From assembly GCA_025345505.1 (NCBI GenBank), contig JANVCC010000270.1:1104285-1168284 (forward strand): DNA of 64,000 nucleotides, given 5' to 3'. The position numbers and the translations under genes were made by a program. Under the pieces are notes generated by a model, which was not told where the DNA came from, did not search any database, and saw nothing but the letters and a program-made list of their open reading frames with translations. Positions 25,001-37,550 of the stretch are shown here, piece by piece. Source of the stretch: Todiramphus chloris collaris. Its lineage: Eukaryota > Chordata > Aves > Coraciiformes > Alcedinidae. Numbering within the stretch: position 1 is the stretch's first letter; every line of letters begins with the position of its first letter.

Positions 25001-28000
25001 CTAAACCCAAATAATGCATTCAAGCACAGGTCTTAAATACATAAACTCTAAGCTTCATTGTTTGGGAAACTGAATTAACTTTCTTTGGAGATGCACACAA
25101 GATAAATAACAATATCTGGAATCGTGTCTCAACATTGCGCATCCACACCAATCTATTTAGATCCCATTTCAAGCTCTAAGCCCAACTATTAATTTTCACA
25201 CATCACACCAGATTCAATTGCCTATTAAAAGGATCTTCCCTTTTCTCAGTAGTCAATTATTCATTAACCTCCTAGAAACATTCATAGAAGGCACAATTTA
25301 ATTCCGGAAACAATAGAAAATTGTCATTATAAAGATATGTGAATTTAATATTTCTTTATGACAGAAAGAGAACTGTAGGTAACAGGACACTTAGCAGGCC
25401 AGCATCAGAACAGGCTTCAGCAGAATGGCTTTGGACATTATTTTTGGTGTTGAAAGAGCCACACGATCACAGCATCTGCAAATCAGCATTTTCAGCTGAT
25501 GAAAGCATTTCCAGCAGAAAGAACGTTTTTACGTAAAACCCACTCCTGCAGCCCGGGATAGGAGTTATCCTAGATCTGACACTTCAGTTACGCTTCCACT
25601 TCACCACTGACCAAGCCACTTCTGCTTTAACAAACCACGCTGGATGCTAAAGGAGCCAACAGGCATTTGGAACAGACAAGGCTTGATTAAACCGAGAGTG
25701 CAACGGTGTAGAGCCAGCCACCCCACCAACATGCTGCCCACACTGCACCTCACCCCAGCAGGCATTCCACACCAAACAGTGGGAGCCCTCTCTGTTCCAG
25801 CCTCTTCCTTCCGTGGCTGCACACCCAACCCAGCGCGCACGGCAGCGCACACTGTCGGTTAATATCTCTCTGTACCTCCATCGCATCACCCAAGGCTCTC
25901 AACGCACCAAGCACTGTCTCAAAACCCACAGCAGCTGCTTAGGGGCTGACAGCTCCTGGGATGGGGTAGAGCAGCTCTGTAAAGATCCACAGCAACACTT
26001 TACTCCAGCTCAAGAAAGCAGGAAAGAACCCCAACCCAAACAGCCCATTCCTTGCTCTGAAATGAGCTGGGGAGTTTACCCAGGTAGGAATGTGGCTTGT
26101 AGTGCTCCTTCACCATGTAATCATCTGGGTTCCTCCTTCTCATCTTGCCAGAAAGGTGGTGGGCTGAGGGAAGGAGCATTTCGTCTTCATCTCCTGGCTC
26201 TTTTTGTCTCAAACAGGGTAACTCCAACCAGCCCAGGGAGTTTGGAAGTGATTTATAATGCTTCCAAAGGGGGCGAAACTACAGGAGCGTCAGTACCCAG
26301 CATCATAGCACAGCTGACAGTCACTGCAGGCACTCTCCAAAAACCAGCTTCATTAAACCCACCCAGTCTCCAGAAGATTCCCAACGGCTGAAGTGAGTTT
26401 TCTAAAGCTTGGAGACTTTGAAGCCGATAGCAACATTTTGGGACATGATTTGTTAAAGAAGAAATGGGAACAACACTTAAGACTGAGACCACTTGGATCT
26501 CCCACCCCCCGCCCCCTGAAAAATTAAACTCATAAAAAATAAATCAATATTACTTCTTCCTAACCCACTGTTTCTTCTTCTCACACTGGGCACACACCCA
26601 GGGAGCTCAGGTTGACAGTCACCCGATTTTTATTTTAGGAAAGGTTACCAGCAAAAGCAGGAGATGCTGGGGTGGGTGGTGGTTTAGGGGATGAGGAGGA
26701 GCCCTTCAAATCCAAATCACACTTTTCTGCACTTCGACAGCTGGAATTAAATCAGACTTGTTTGCATCTCTTAATCACATCTTTTTAATTCTACACTTGA
26801 AATCACAGTAAATTGATCATAAATTAAATTAATTGTAGAAAAATTAAAACTAAATTAATTCAAAACAGTGTTCAAGCAAACAATGGTCTGATGTCAAAGC
26901 TTTAAAGGAAATCAGACACTGAGCATGCAGAAATCAAAGCTCTGAAACAAGAGTTTGCAGAAGGTCTAACACAGTTTTTGACAATGACACTTTTCCCCAA
27001 ACAGGCAAAAAATGTTTTCTAAATTGAAGTTTGCTTAAATTAACCTGTTACTATGGGCTCTGAACCTTCCCCTGAAAGCAAGCTGCGGGAGCAGGGAGGC
27101 TTCACAATGTGGACAACTTATTCTTCTCTTCCCTCTGGTACCCGCTACGTTATCTACTGTAAGATCTAAAGTCTTGAAGGACATGGTGACCAGAAATGAA
27201 AAGCCACAATGCTTCCTTTGTTTAATGGCACTGGGTAGCCTTAAAGAACAAAACCATAGTTTGGTAGACTTTTTTTCTTCTGAAACAGAAGAGCATTTGA
27301 ACAAGCTCTTATTTCACTTATAATCATGTTTGAACAATGTTGGAGCTTTGTAATTTCATTTTCCATACAAGTGCAGTGGCACCTGTTGATACACCAACCT
27401 CCATCAGACCTCCAGTGAGAAGAGTGCTCCATGCCCTGCCCAGCATGGGTTTTGGTAAAGCCCCCAGGGAGCCAAGTCAGAACCATCCCAAACCTCAGAG
27501 CTTCACACCTACTCAGTTAACCTAAAAGGAGAGACCACTTCCTTTCATCTCCAGGCTCTGCCACTTCTCCTTTCACCCAGCTGCCTTTAGAGGACTCTTC
27601 CACTCCAGGAATGGGAAGTACTTCACATCGCAGCAGTCTGTCCAGGAAGCTTTGAGACACGTAAGCATTTCCTAGCCCTGCCAGCTGTACAACAAGGCTT
27701 GAAAGCTTCGAGTTTTGTCTGCAGAGTCATTAGATCAGTCATCACCATGGCTGCACACAGGGTTTTCAGTGAAACCTCTGTGGCCACCTATGCAGGAGGA
27801 GGGTGTGGGCTGAGATCTTGTTTACAGGAGCGCTCGACGTTATAAACATGTGGAAACTTGGCAATGGCTAGCAAAGCTGAAATGTCATCTGAGCTTCTAC
27901 CTGTTTTGCTAGCTACTCTTAGAACCTGGGCAAACCCCTCCTCCTGCCCTTCAGCTGAAGCTGAGCACCCTTTGAAGGTGCTGAATGCCAAGCACGTTGC

Positions 28001-28426
28001 AGCTGCTCTGAAACAACACGTGCAGCCAGCTCCAGCGTGCCCTGCCCTGCTGACCTCTCCAGTTCCAGACGCATCTCCTCTTTGGTTCCCCCTTCCCAAA
28101 TTTCAAGCCTGGTAAGAACTGGCTTCAGAAAGAAGGCTGAGGAAATGACAAGGGGCTGCACGCCAAGTTTGTGGTCTGTTGCTGGCAGAGAGCCTTGCAA
28201 ACAAAAGAGGCTGAACCCCATCCCCTGAAGGGCTCCACAGTTCACCATGGTCTGAGCAGTACTTGGGACACCCACACTGCCTTGTCCGTAAGCTCAACCT
28301 CTACACTGAGTGAGAGGAAGGCAGGTGTCTTCTCCAAACCCATTGTGTTGGTCCTCAAGTCAGACTCTCCTCTCTGGATGGCCCCTGCCAGAGCAAACAA
28401 GCTGCCCATAAGCAATCACTAACAAA

Positions 28427-28472
28427 GCCTGAACCATTCTAGGTCCTTCGCCTGAACCATTCTAGGTCCTTC
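28427..28472. repeat. Exact two-copy 23-bp tandem duplication
   Basis: The unit starting gcctgaaccattctagg occupies 28427-28449 and is repeated without change at 28450-28472. Confidence 0.95.
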
Positions 28473-30615
28473 CTCCACCTTGAGGATTCGGACTTGCTTT
28501 TGTGTGACTGAAACTGGTCAATGAGCTCGAAAGTGATGGGGGCAGAGGGAAAAGGAGAAAGCACTGGAGTAAGGAGGAATACACACAGCAACTGAATGAG
28601 CTATATACATCAATTTTCTTGGGAAAATGAGCTTAAAATCCCATCAGTTCCATGGAATGCCAAGCATCTTGGTTTGGGGACACAGAAAATGTAGGGCAAA
28701 GCTGTGAAATTTGGAGTGTCGTTTCCAGATGTGGCTTGCACTAGAACCATGCAGGGAGACTTTATGTTTTCTCCAAAAGTCTCCACCTGATGCAGCTGCA
28801 GGAAATGAGCTGCATTTAAACTACAAAGCCAGAGAAAGGACACTCCTAAAGGAAACCTCCTTGCTCCCGAGAGAGCTGTCACACCTTCAAGACTAAGTGC
28901 TCTGGCCTTCTTGGCACACCAAAGAGACTTGCAAGTGTGTTTAAAAATGACTTGGTTCTTATTAACTACTTTACAGTGCAACCAATATGAGCAAAGCCAG
29001 GAAACCAGCCTGCGAGAGCCACATCCAAAACATTCCGTTTAGATCCGCGCTCCCCACGTCAGCTCCAACCCATTGAGAGTGTCCCTGGCTCAGCCTCGCT
29101 GCAGCAAGGGTTCTCGCTTCTCCCCAGCCACCCGCCCAGTCCCAACGACTGCCGTAAGCTGCTCGTGACTTTCCTCGCATTCCCAAGACAGTTGCTTGTT
29201 TTCCAGTGTCAGGTTTGGCCCTAGGAGTATAGAATCCGTTTATATTGGCAATGCATAGAAAGCTGCAATAATGCAAAATTATTTCTTCCTTCAGATCCAG
29301 CTGGTTTGATATTCCAGAACCCCCCCTGCAGCTCATGTGTACGATAGAACCAGTGCTACAGAGAGGGAGGATGTGTTGGCAGCACAGAGGAAAAAAAAAA
29401 ATGACATAGGCAATTTGGCTGCCAGCAGGAAAGATTGTTTGGATTAAAAAAAAAACCCAAACCAAAACAAAAACCAACAAGGAGTGTTAAATGTTCCCCT
29501 GTGCCAAGAAAGCTTGACCCCTGGTTTGGAGAAGGATATATGAATTGATCCAACAATTTAACAAAGTTTCAATTATGCAGTACTTAGTGCCTGGGAAAAA
29601 AAAAGACTTTATACTTAACTACTCACAAACTCCACTGAGTCCCTGCAAGCATATTTGCTCAACACTCTCAGCACTGCAAAGACAACACCGAGGAGATTTT
29701 TTTCCCCTGCACTTGTGCAGGATTCGTTGGATACCATCACAGAGGATTAGCTCAGCCTGGCACGGGGCAAAACGAAAGCGCATCAAAATATCCTCCCCAT
29801 TCCTTCCCCAGGCTCAGTGGGACAGAGAAACCAGGCAGCTGAATTTCACTTTAGCACCTGCGAAGCTTCAGCACCTTAAAACAACACCACTCTGAAGAAG
29901 CAAACGTTCTTTGCAAGAGCAGTTCTGTGTGACGACGTCGGGAAGAGCATGGAGAAGGGATGGCACGTGGCAAACCCAGTCCCACACCTGTATCCCCGCA
30001 CCCATCCTGCCGGTCCCACTCCTCCTGCTTCTCCAAGTGGCTGTAAGCATTTCCTTTGGAGAAATAAACACACAACTAACGAACGCTTTGGCTGGGGACA
30101 GAGCCCAGCCAGGGGATCGGAATTAAAACCAAGTAAAACAGAAGAAAAAAAAAAAAATCACCCCAGTGAAGGAAGATGCTTTGTCGAGCTGGCAAAGTTT
30201 CTTATCCTCGAATCAGCACATTTTGCAGCTTTCTCCATAGCTTTCTTTTCCTGTCATTGCTCCAGATGAGCTCTGCACCACAGGAGACACCAGCACCAAG
30301 AGCACACAGAACAACTTCTCAGGAAGAAACTTCTCCTACACTTACCGAGTGTATCTAATATACTGTCCAAATTTTTCAGGTTTTCATTTAACACCGAAAA
30401 TTATTTTGGTTCTTCAATGAAAGTCTCTGTTTTTAAGCTGCTGTTAAAAAGACTTCATGAACATTACTTAAAACAGATCAACCAACTTCTAAATTTAGAG
30501 TTTTCGCTCAGATGATCTTCCAAAAATATTCACATGGGCTTTTCGATTCATGTCTCCATCAAAGTTACTTGGAAAATAATTAGCAGCATCTTCTTTGTTG
30601 TGGCTGTCGAGGAGC

Positions 30616-30629
30616 TATATATATATATG
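30616..30629. repeat. (TA)n microsatellite
   Basis: A short alternating TA run in intron 3. Confidence 0.85.
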
Positions 30630-32097
30630 AAGAATGGATGAAGTTTCCTGGGTCATTTCTAGTTCATTCCAGTTCTGGGTCTACAAATCCTCACCCACAC
30701 AATGGTTATTATTAATTAATATATGAGGGGGAGAGAAGAGATGGAGGGGAGGGCAGAGGAGGGAGACAGAGATGTGTGGAAAAGCATCTTCATCCCAGGG
30801 AACACTGAAGTCCCTTTACAAGCTGACCAACTTCAAGCATATTAATGACACCCAGAATGCAGACTGACTTTACTCAAGCCCTAGCACTTTTCAGAGTTAA
30901 AAATCCCACTGCTCCAATGTCTGAGCTTGTCATCAACGTTAAGGCAAGACCTTCAAGTTCATGAAGAAAAAGACGCTGCCTGAAGCATTCCTAGTGACAA
31001 ACAGAAAACAGACTTAACAGCATTCAAGAAAACCCCAACCCACAAGACCTGGCTCTACAAACCCAGCTTTTCACAGCGGCATTAAGAAGGACCAAAAGGA
31101 GGAGGGAAATCTCTTCATCACTCACCTATTCTAAAGCTCCCAACACCTCACTCACCTTTGCTCTGAAACGCAGCGAGGACGCGTGCAAGTGATCACGCTC
31201 CAGCAGGAGAGCAAGACTCCCACCTCCTTCAGAGCACTCAGAAAGGAGGCTGTTAAGCCCGAGACGGCGGAACAGAAGAGAATCTGTGAACTAAAGGAGG
31301 AAGCCATAAATTTTAAAATGCTGATGGAGACAGATTCAAGCATGTATTTACTGAACAGCTGAAAGCAGAGCTGATGCGAGGAGCAGGCAGCGAGGAGGCC
31401 GAGAGCTCCCTGCAGCTCACTGTAAGCCTTTACAGGACGAACGGTGAGGAGAAATCCAATGAGAAACCCCAGGCAGTTACAAGGCAAGAGGAGCAAAGAG
31501 GTTCCGACGGCTGCTACTTATTCACCAGATTCGCAGCATCTCTACCAAGGGGCACTGCTGTTATCTGTGGCTAACACAGGCTAAATCCTGCTTTGGTTCA
31601 GCCCCTGAGAAGCCAGTACAGTCCTCGGGCAGGAGGTGCCGGGCAGCGCTGAGCTAACGGAGACCCTACGGCCCTTCCCCAAGCCCCTGCCCGTGTTCCA
31701 GCTCCTCGGAGCCGCAGCAGCCTGGGCACACCTTGCATCTTTGCACTCTCCTCTTTCAGAATCTCCATGAATAATTTAGTGCAGGTGAAGAACCCTTTTG
31801 CGTACTTCAGGCATTTTCTCCTCAAGACTGTCAATTTTTTCTCTGCCATTGACTCTGATGGCACTTCAGTGGGGCTGTCAACTGCTCCTCCCTCCTCTCC
31901 CATTTTGCCTGTTTCAGAAGCAGCAGAGCACAGAACGCACGTCAGTCCGCAACCCACAGCGAGATGCGTTACCCAGAGGAAACTGCAAGCATTGTACGGC
32001 ACTGGTTTGAGTCAGAGCTGAGCTGAAGAACGAGGGAAAGGCAAAGTGCTTTTGCCTCCATAAACTGCAGGTTCACATTATTCAGCCCAGAAGGCAA

Positions 32098-32605
32098 CTG
32101 CAGCCTGGGCTGCATCCCCAGCACTGGGGTCAGACAGGGACCTGCTGGAGCGGGGCCAGAGGAGCCCCAGCGATGCTGGGAGGGCTGGAACCCCTCTGCT
32201 GGGAGCCAGGCTGGGAGAGCTGGGGGGATTCAGCCTGCAGAGGAGAAGGCTCCCCAAGGGGAGACCTTCTGGGGGCCTTTCAAGAATTCAAGGGGCTTTC
32301 CAGGAAGATGGGGACAGACTTTTGAGCAGAGCCTGTTGGGACAGGACAAAGAGTGACAAGGTTTTAAACTAAAAGAGGAAGATTCAGACTGGAGAATGGA
32401 GAGATTGTTGGTGCTGAGGGTGGGGAGAGCCTGTGCCAGGCTGCCCAGAGAGGTGGTGGCTGCCCCATCCCTGGCACCATTGCAGGGGAGGTTGCCCGGG
32501 GCTCTGAGCACCCTGCTCTAGCTGCAGATGGCCCTGCTCCCTGCAGGGAGGTTGCACTAGATAACATCCAAAGGTTTCTTCCGATCCAAACCCTTCTGTG
32601 CTTCT
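32098..32605 (+). mobile_element. CR1 LINE fragment, about 500 bp
   Basis: One of the two longest CR1 copies here. It runs from a cctgctggagcggggccaga region through ggagaaggctccccaagggg, ttttgagcagagcctgttgg and ctgcccagagaggtggtggc to gatccaaacccttctgtg. No intact reverse transcriptase frame remains. It ends 13 bases before an open frame at 32618-33034 that I do not consider coding. Confidence 0.9.
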
Positions 32606-33493
32606 TCAGCTTCTCAAATGCCTGGCACATATCACGAAGTTTGCACGAGTGTGCAGACAGGTCCTGTCACAGACACCACTGCCTTCCTGGCAGCTTGCCC
32701 ATCATCATTTCTGCTGGATCCACTTATGGGTGCTCTTTGTGTGGCCGTCGCTGGTGCCCAGCTCCTCTTCTTGCCTCTGGCACCCCCTTCCAGTAGGGCA
32801 TGTTACCTGGTGGGCAACCATACGCTCTGTCATTGGTTTGGCAGCAAACCAAATGATGTCTTGTACACACAGAAGCAAATCCTCTTCTGCAATGCACAGG
32901 AGAGATTCCACTCAAACCGCACAGAAAACAATCTCATGAATATCCACTTTGCAATCTCTGGGCATTCAAAGAAGTTTCTCCCCTGCTTTACTGGCCAGCC
33001 CGGCCCCGGGGAAGCTCTGTGCCGTGTGTGCTGAAGTCCCTCACGCGCTGCCTGCGCGTTCCCCACCACATGCAAACTGTATCGTGTTCCCAAACAGCAT
33101 CGCAGGTTGTTTACAGAGACAAGCCAACTAAAGCTATTTTTATCCCCATCTCCCAATTTATAATTAGTACAGCCTTTGAGCGAGATGCGCTCGCAGCACA
33201 GCACCAACACGCTGACGTGAAGCAGGGCTTCCTCTGGTGCCACTGGGCTCCCCAGGACAGCTCTGCCCAGTGCCTTCGGGTGTAACCAGGTGCTGGGGGG
33301 GCTGTGGGGCATGGCAGGGACCAGGGGCTGTGGGGCACAATGGGGACCAGGAAGATTGTGGTGAAAGACAGCACCTTGGAGGTGGAGCTGGGAAGTCCCC
33401 CAGGAAGAGGCAATCCTTCTCCCAAGTGCACGATGCAGCTGCCACTGCTGCTCTCTCTGGCCTGACATCAAAAAAGTTTCTTCCCCTTCAGTG

Positions 33494-33775
33494 ACACAGA
33501 ATAGAATCGCAGAATAGTTTGGGTTGGAAGAGGCCCTGAAGATCAAGTCCAACCGTCCCCCCAGCACTGCCAGGGCACCACTGACCCCTGTCCCTCAGCA
33601 CCACAGCTCCACGTGGGGCTTGGAAACCCCTCCAGGGATCACAGGGACTCCACCCCTGCCCTGGGCAGCCTGGGGCAGCCCTGGACAACCCTGGAGGGGA
33701 AAAAATAGCTCCTCAGCTCCAACCTAAACCTCCCCTGGGGCAACTTGAGGCTGGTTCCTCTTGTCTTGACGCTTT
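33494..33775 (-). mobile_element. CR1 LINE fragment
   Basis: Minus orientation. It starts with cagaatagaatcgcagaata, the reverse of the CR1 tail. It continues with cactgccagggcaccactga, ggaaacccctccagggatca and ccccaggggcaacttgag-type blocks, and ends at ttcctcttgtcttgac. Confidence 0.92.
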
Positions 33776-36700
33776 TTCCTTGGAAGAGAGACTGACCCAA
33801 TATCCTAAGATACCCTGAGACTCACTTTGCTGCTGAAGTGAACACGGAGCAGCTGCTCTGCAGAAACACTTCCATGGCAGTCACCTCCACACAGTTCACA
33901 GCACAGCATCCTCCCGTATCCCCAAAGCCTCCCTGCTCAGCTCAGGGGGTGCTGGGCACACAGCTCCTGTCTGAAGCGTCCCCAAGCACAGAGCCTCAAA
34001 TCCAGGCAACAGGGTTACAGATACAGCTCTCCAGCTGCAACAAAGGCTCCCTTGTGCTACTGCGTGGCCTGGAAGGGGCTGAAGAGAGTGGGACATGGCT
34101 GCCAGGAAGCTAGAAGAGCCGTGAGCGGGTAGGCAAGCAGAGAAACAGAGCCAGAAAAGGGAGAGCAATAGGAAACCTGGATCCAGCCACCACCTGCTCC
34201 TCTCCCCAGCTTGGTGAGTGAAACATGTGGGCAGCCACAAGCACTGCATCTTCCTCACCTCCTCTGCCCTTCTGACCAGGAAAGCTGAGGAGCTGGAACG
34301 GAGCGAGGGGAGCCTCTGGGGTCTCACCTGCTCCGAGGTGCTCCTGCAGGGACAGGGAACAGGCAAGCAGCTCCCAGGGGGCATCGACCCTTCCCACCCC
34401 TGTCCAGAGGGCAAAGGAGGCCAAGATCAGGTGAAGCCTCCAAGCTTCCCTGGTGGGATAGTGCAATTCCAACCCTCTGTTTGCCCAGAACCATCCATGG
34501 TCAAGGCAGAAATTTACCAAACCACGCAGAAGTCACAGAAGCAGAAGCGGAGAGTAAAGTCCGTAGACTGCAGCAACACCCACCCTGAATCCTTCTCTTC
34601 TTAAAAAAGAAAGTCTGTGGGCTTAAGTGTGAGCAGAAGTATTTATGACAACCTAAGCAACCCTTCTAAACATAATTAGCAGTTTTGTTTTATTCAGTTA
34701 TGAGGTCACCAAGACTCCTTTCCCTACTCTGCCAGCTTTCACTATGGTAAAAAAAGCACCAGAAACCTCACAGATGAAACCTGCACTATATTAAACTTGG
34801 CTTCCTGGCTCCTTTGGCCTCAAAAAAGCCAAACCATTTCCTCAGGAAAAACCACGCTTGCCACCTGCGCCCACAGCACTCTGGGACAGCTCTAACACAA
34901 GTGAGAAAGTGCATTGAAGCAGCCACTGCAGTGAGCTGAGAAACAAACCCTGCCCACTGAGACCCACTTCATTAGATCTGCCCATGGTGCTACCGACAGA
35001 ATGTTGTCCCCTGTCCATAAGTTTGCCATTTCCAGGCTGGTGAAGGTCCTCCTCCTGTGCTGGTTTTGCCCTTCCAGCTGGCAAAAACTTGCTCTGTTCT
35101 GCTGGCAGGTAACCAAAAGTAGTAAGATCATCTCTGTTAATGCACTACAGCACTGATCTCCACAGGCAAAAGTCCTGACATTTAAGTGCATGTAAGCAAG
35201 AGACAGCACTTGTTATCTCCCATACATCGAGCAGAGCACACTTATGGGCTGCAAATCAACATTTCTGAGTCTTGAATTAGCCTTCGGTGTCCCAAAGCCA
35301 ACAGTTGCGTTGCTCTGCCTAAGCCATCGCGACTACAACAACTTCAACAAAAAGAGAAATAATCCCATGAAAAACACTGGCCAGTTTCCAAGACAAATAA
35401 ATAGCTATAAGCTGAGAAGCAGCTCAAACAGTAATTACAGACAATAGTCAGTTGGGTGGTGCATGTGCAGTAGCCAGGGAGAAGGGATAAACCAGCTCTC
35501 TCTGATGCAAAGGGAAGCGAGAGGCAGCCCGTTAGCCCTACACAGCAGCCCGGGCAGTACAAGGGAAAATACCACGCGTCTCAAAAAGCCCTCGTGCAAG
35601 CCTGGGCATGGTAGACCCCTGTACGCAGAACTGGCTCCCTAAGAGAAGCTGTGCCTAATCCTGGCACTAAGTCATCTGCTCAGCTCCTGGAAGGAAGGCT
35701 GGGTGACTTTGCACTATCCAGCTCCTAGCCAGAGATACCTGCCCGTGGCTACTGCAAGTCGTTAATGGCCCAGCAATCCTGGCTAACGAGGAGCAGACCT
35801 GCAGAACAGAACTGGGGATTTTATGTCTCAACCTGGCAGCAGAGAGAGGTTAAAAACGTTTCTGACAAAGACAGGCGGGCAGAGATGGGACAAGTTCCCT
35901 GTAGCAGATCCTCGTGATACCGCTTTGCTTTCAGGCCGAGGTGGTAGACGGGGGGATGTTAAGAGCACATTAATCCCCGACACAAAGCCTGAAGCTTCCA
36001 AAGGGGAGGTTAATTATTAAAGCAGCAGCCATAAAAATAATCAGTAGTTCGGAGACATCTGCCTGTCTCATTGGCAGATAAGTGCTCCAAGAGCCCTGCA
36101 CGGGCATTTGCAGATCCACTGCCCGCTCCCCACAGGTAGCAACACAGCCATTTAAACACCACCAGTTTCATCAGTTTCCCTTTGGAAGAACGGATTAGAA
36201 ACGATAACCAAGAGGCACAGTAGCAGCAGTTTCCCCTGATCTTTCCACCTTCCTCCTCCTCAGCCCCTGTAAGACCAGAGCACGTTTGTTTCACTCGCCA
36301 ACAAAAGAGGAATCACGATGATGATTAGAAGTTTCTAAATACATCAATTTTTCCTCTAAAATAATCAGGATTACAAATATTGGGAGATTAAAGGTAAAAC
36401 CTGAGCCTGAACAGACATTCCTCAACCCCTCACCTTTCGGAAGGCAGGTTAGTCACTAGAATACCCCAAAGACCGATACTCGGAGTAGGGCTGGACACGT
36501 GTGCCCTCGGGATATCCTAACTTTGGGAGGAAAAGCCCGCTGCTGCCACATGCACGCAAAGATCACCTCATTCCGTGAGGAAAAGCAGAGCACGTTCTGT
36601 GTTTGAATGAGGAATGGGTGTTATTAACGGCAGGAATTAAGTTTCCCCTTGGTGCATTCCAGCCCGCTGAACTCCAACCCACCCATTTATAGGTAGGAAA

Positions 36701-37069
36701 CACAGAAATCAAGACTTGCAGGGCTGGTTTGTGCGTCACCAAGCTGAGCAACTCCAGCTAGCAGTATTTAACCTGGTTAAACGAACGACTTGGTCGGGAG
36801 GCTGGAATCTCAGCCATTTCTCACCAGATTAATTTACTGTATTGTCTCTCGAGGGGAGAGGTTCTGTGTCTCTGATGTTTGTCTCACCATACACCACGAG
36901 TATTAAACAGGAGATGACAAACAATTGCCAAGCTGGCCGTCCTCCAGTTAATCAGCCTGCTTTGACTGGGATTCATCTGCGAGCCGCTGCTGAAAACCAA
37001 TTGCGTGTTTAATGGGGCAGAACGACGAAATCAATTCCGATCCGCAGCTCCAAAGCGTCCCTCTTACGT

Positions 37070-37550
37070 AAAGTGCTGCCCGAGGGAGCGAGGGACACAT
37101 CCATCTCCTCCCGGGCGCGCCAGTTCCCCTTCCACCGTCCTCCCTGCAGGTGCTGGATTAGCAGTGCCAGGGAGGAAGGAGCCCCAGCTGCACGCCCAGG
37201 AGATCTCCCCAACAGGGCACCCTGGAGCCCCAGCTCCTCCCTGCCCTACGTTAGGGGCGAGCTGGCACCTCCCGGTCGGGCGTTGGGGCGAGGAGCGGTG
37301 GCAGCCCAGGCCTGGCGAGCGGTGCCAGTGCCGGTGGCTGCCGCCCGGGGAGAAGTGGGGCTGCTGGGCTGGGTGTTCCGGGGACCGGTCCCGCTGCCCT
37401 GGGGAACGGGGGCCAGGCCCGGCTCTGAGCAGCACTGCCAGGAACCGGGGGTCGATAGCGAGGCAGACGCAGGGGCGCAGGGCAGCGGACGGCTCTGCTC
37501 GGGTGAGGAGCACCCGCACCCCATCAGAAGCCATCTGCTGACTGCACTGC
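37070..37550. promoter_or_regulatory. CpG-rich block inside intron 3
   Basis: Counting by eye gives roughly 30 CpG in about 450 bp, with GC content well above the AT-rich surroundings, which would meet a usual CpG-island definition. It includes gcgcgcc and several ccgccc-like and gggcg boxes. It is neither CR1 nor simple repeat. It could be an alternative promoter or enhancer of SLC22A23 or the promoter of an unannotated transcript. Open frames here on both strands look like GC-driven artefacts. Function is inference. Confidence 0.5.

Noticed and set aside
32618-33567. Overlapping open frames on both strands (138 codons plus, 245 codons minus) next to a CR1 copy
   Set aside because: I considered a degraded element or retrocopy. 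There is no recognisable protein motif, no poly(A) tail and no target duplication, and part overlaps CR1.
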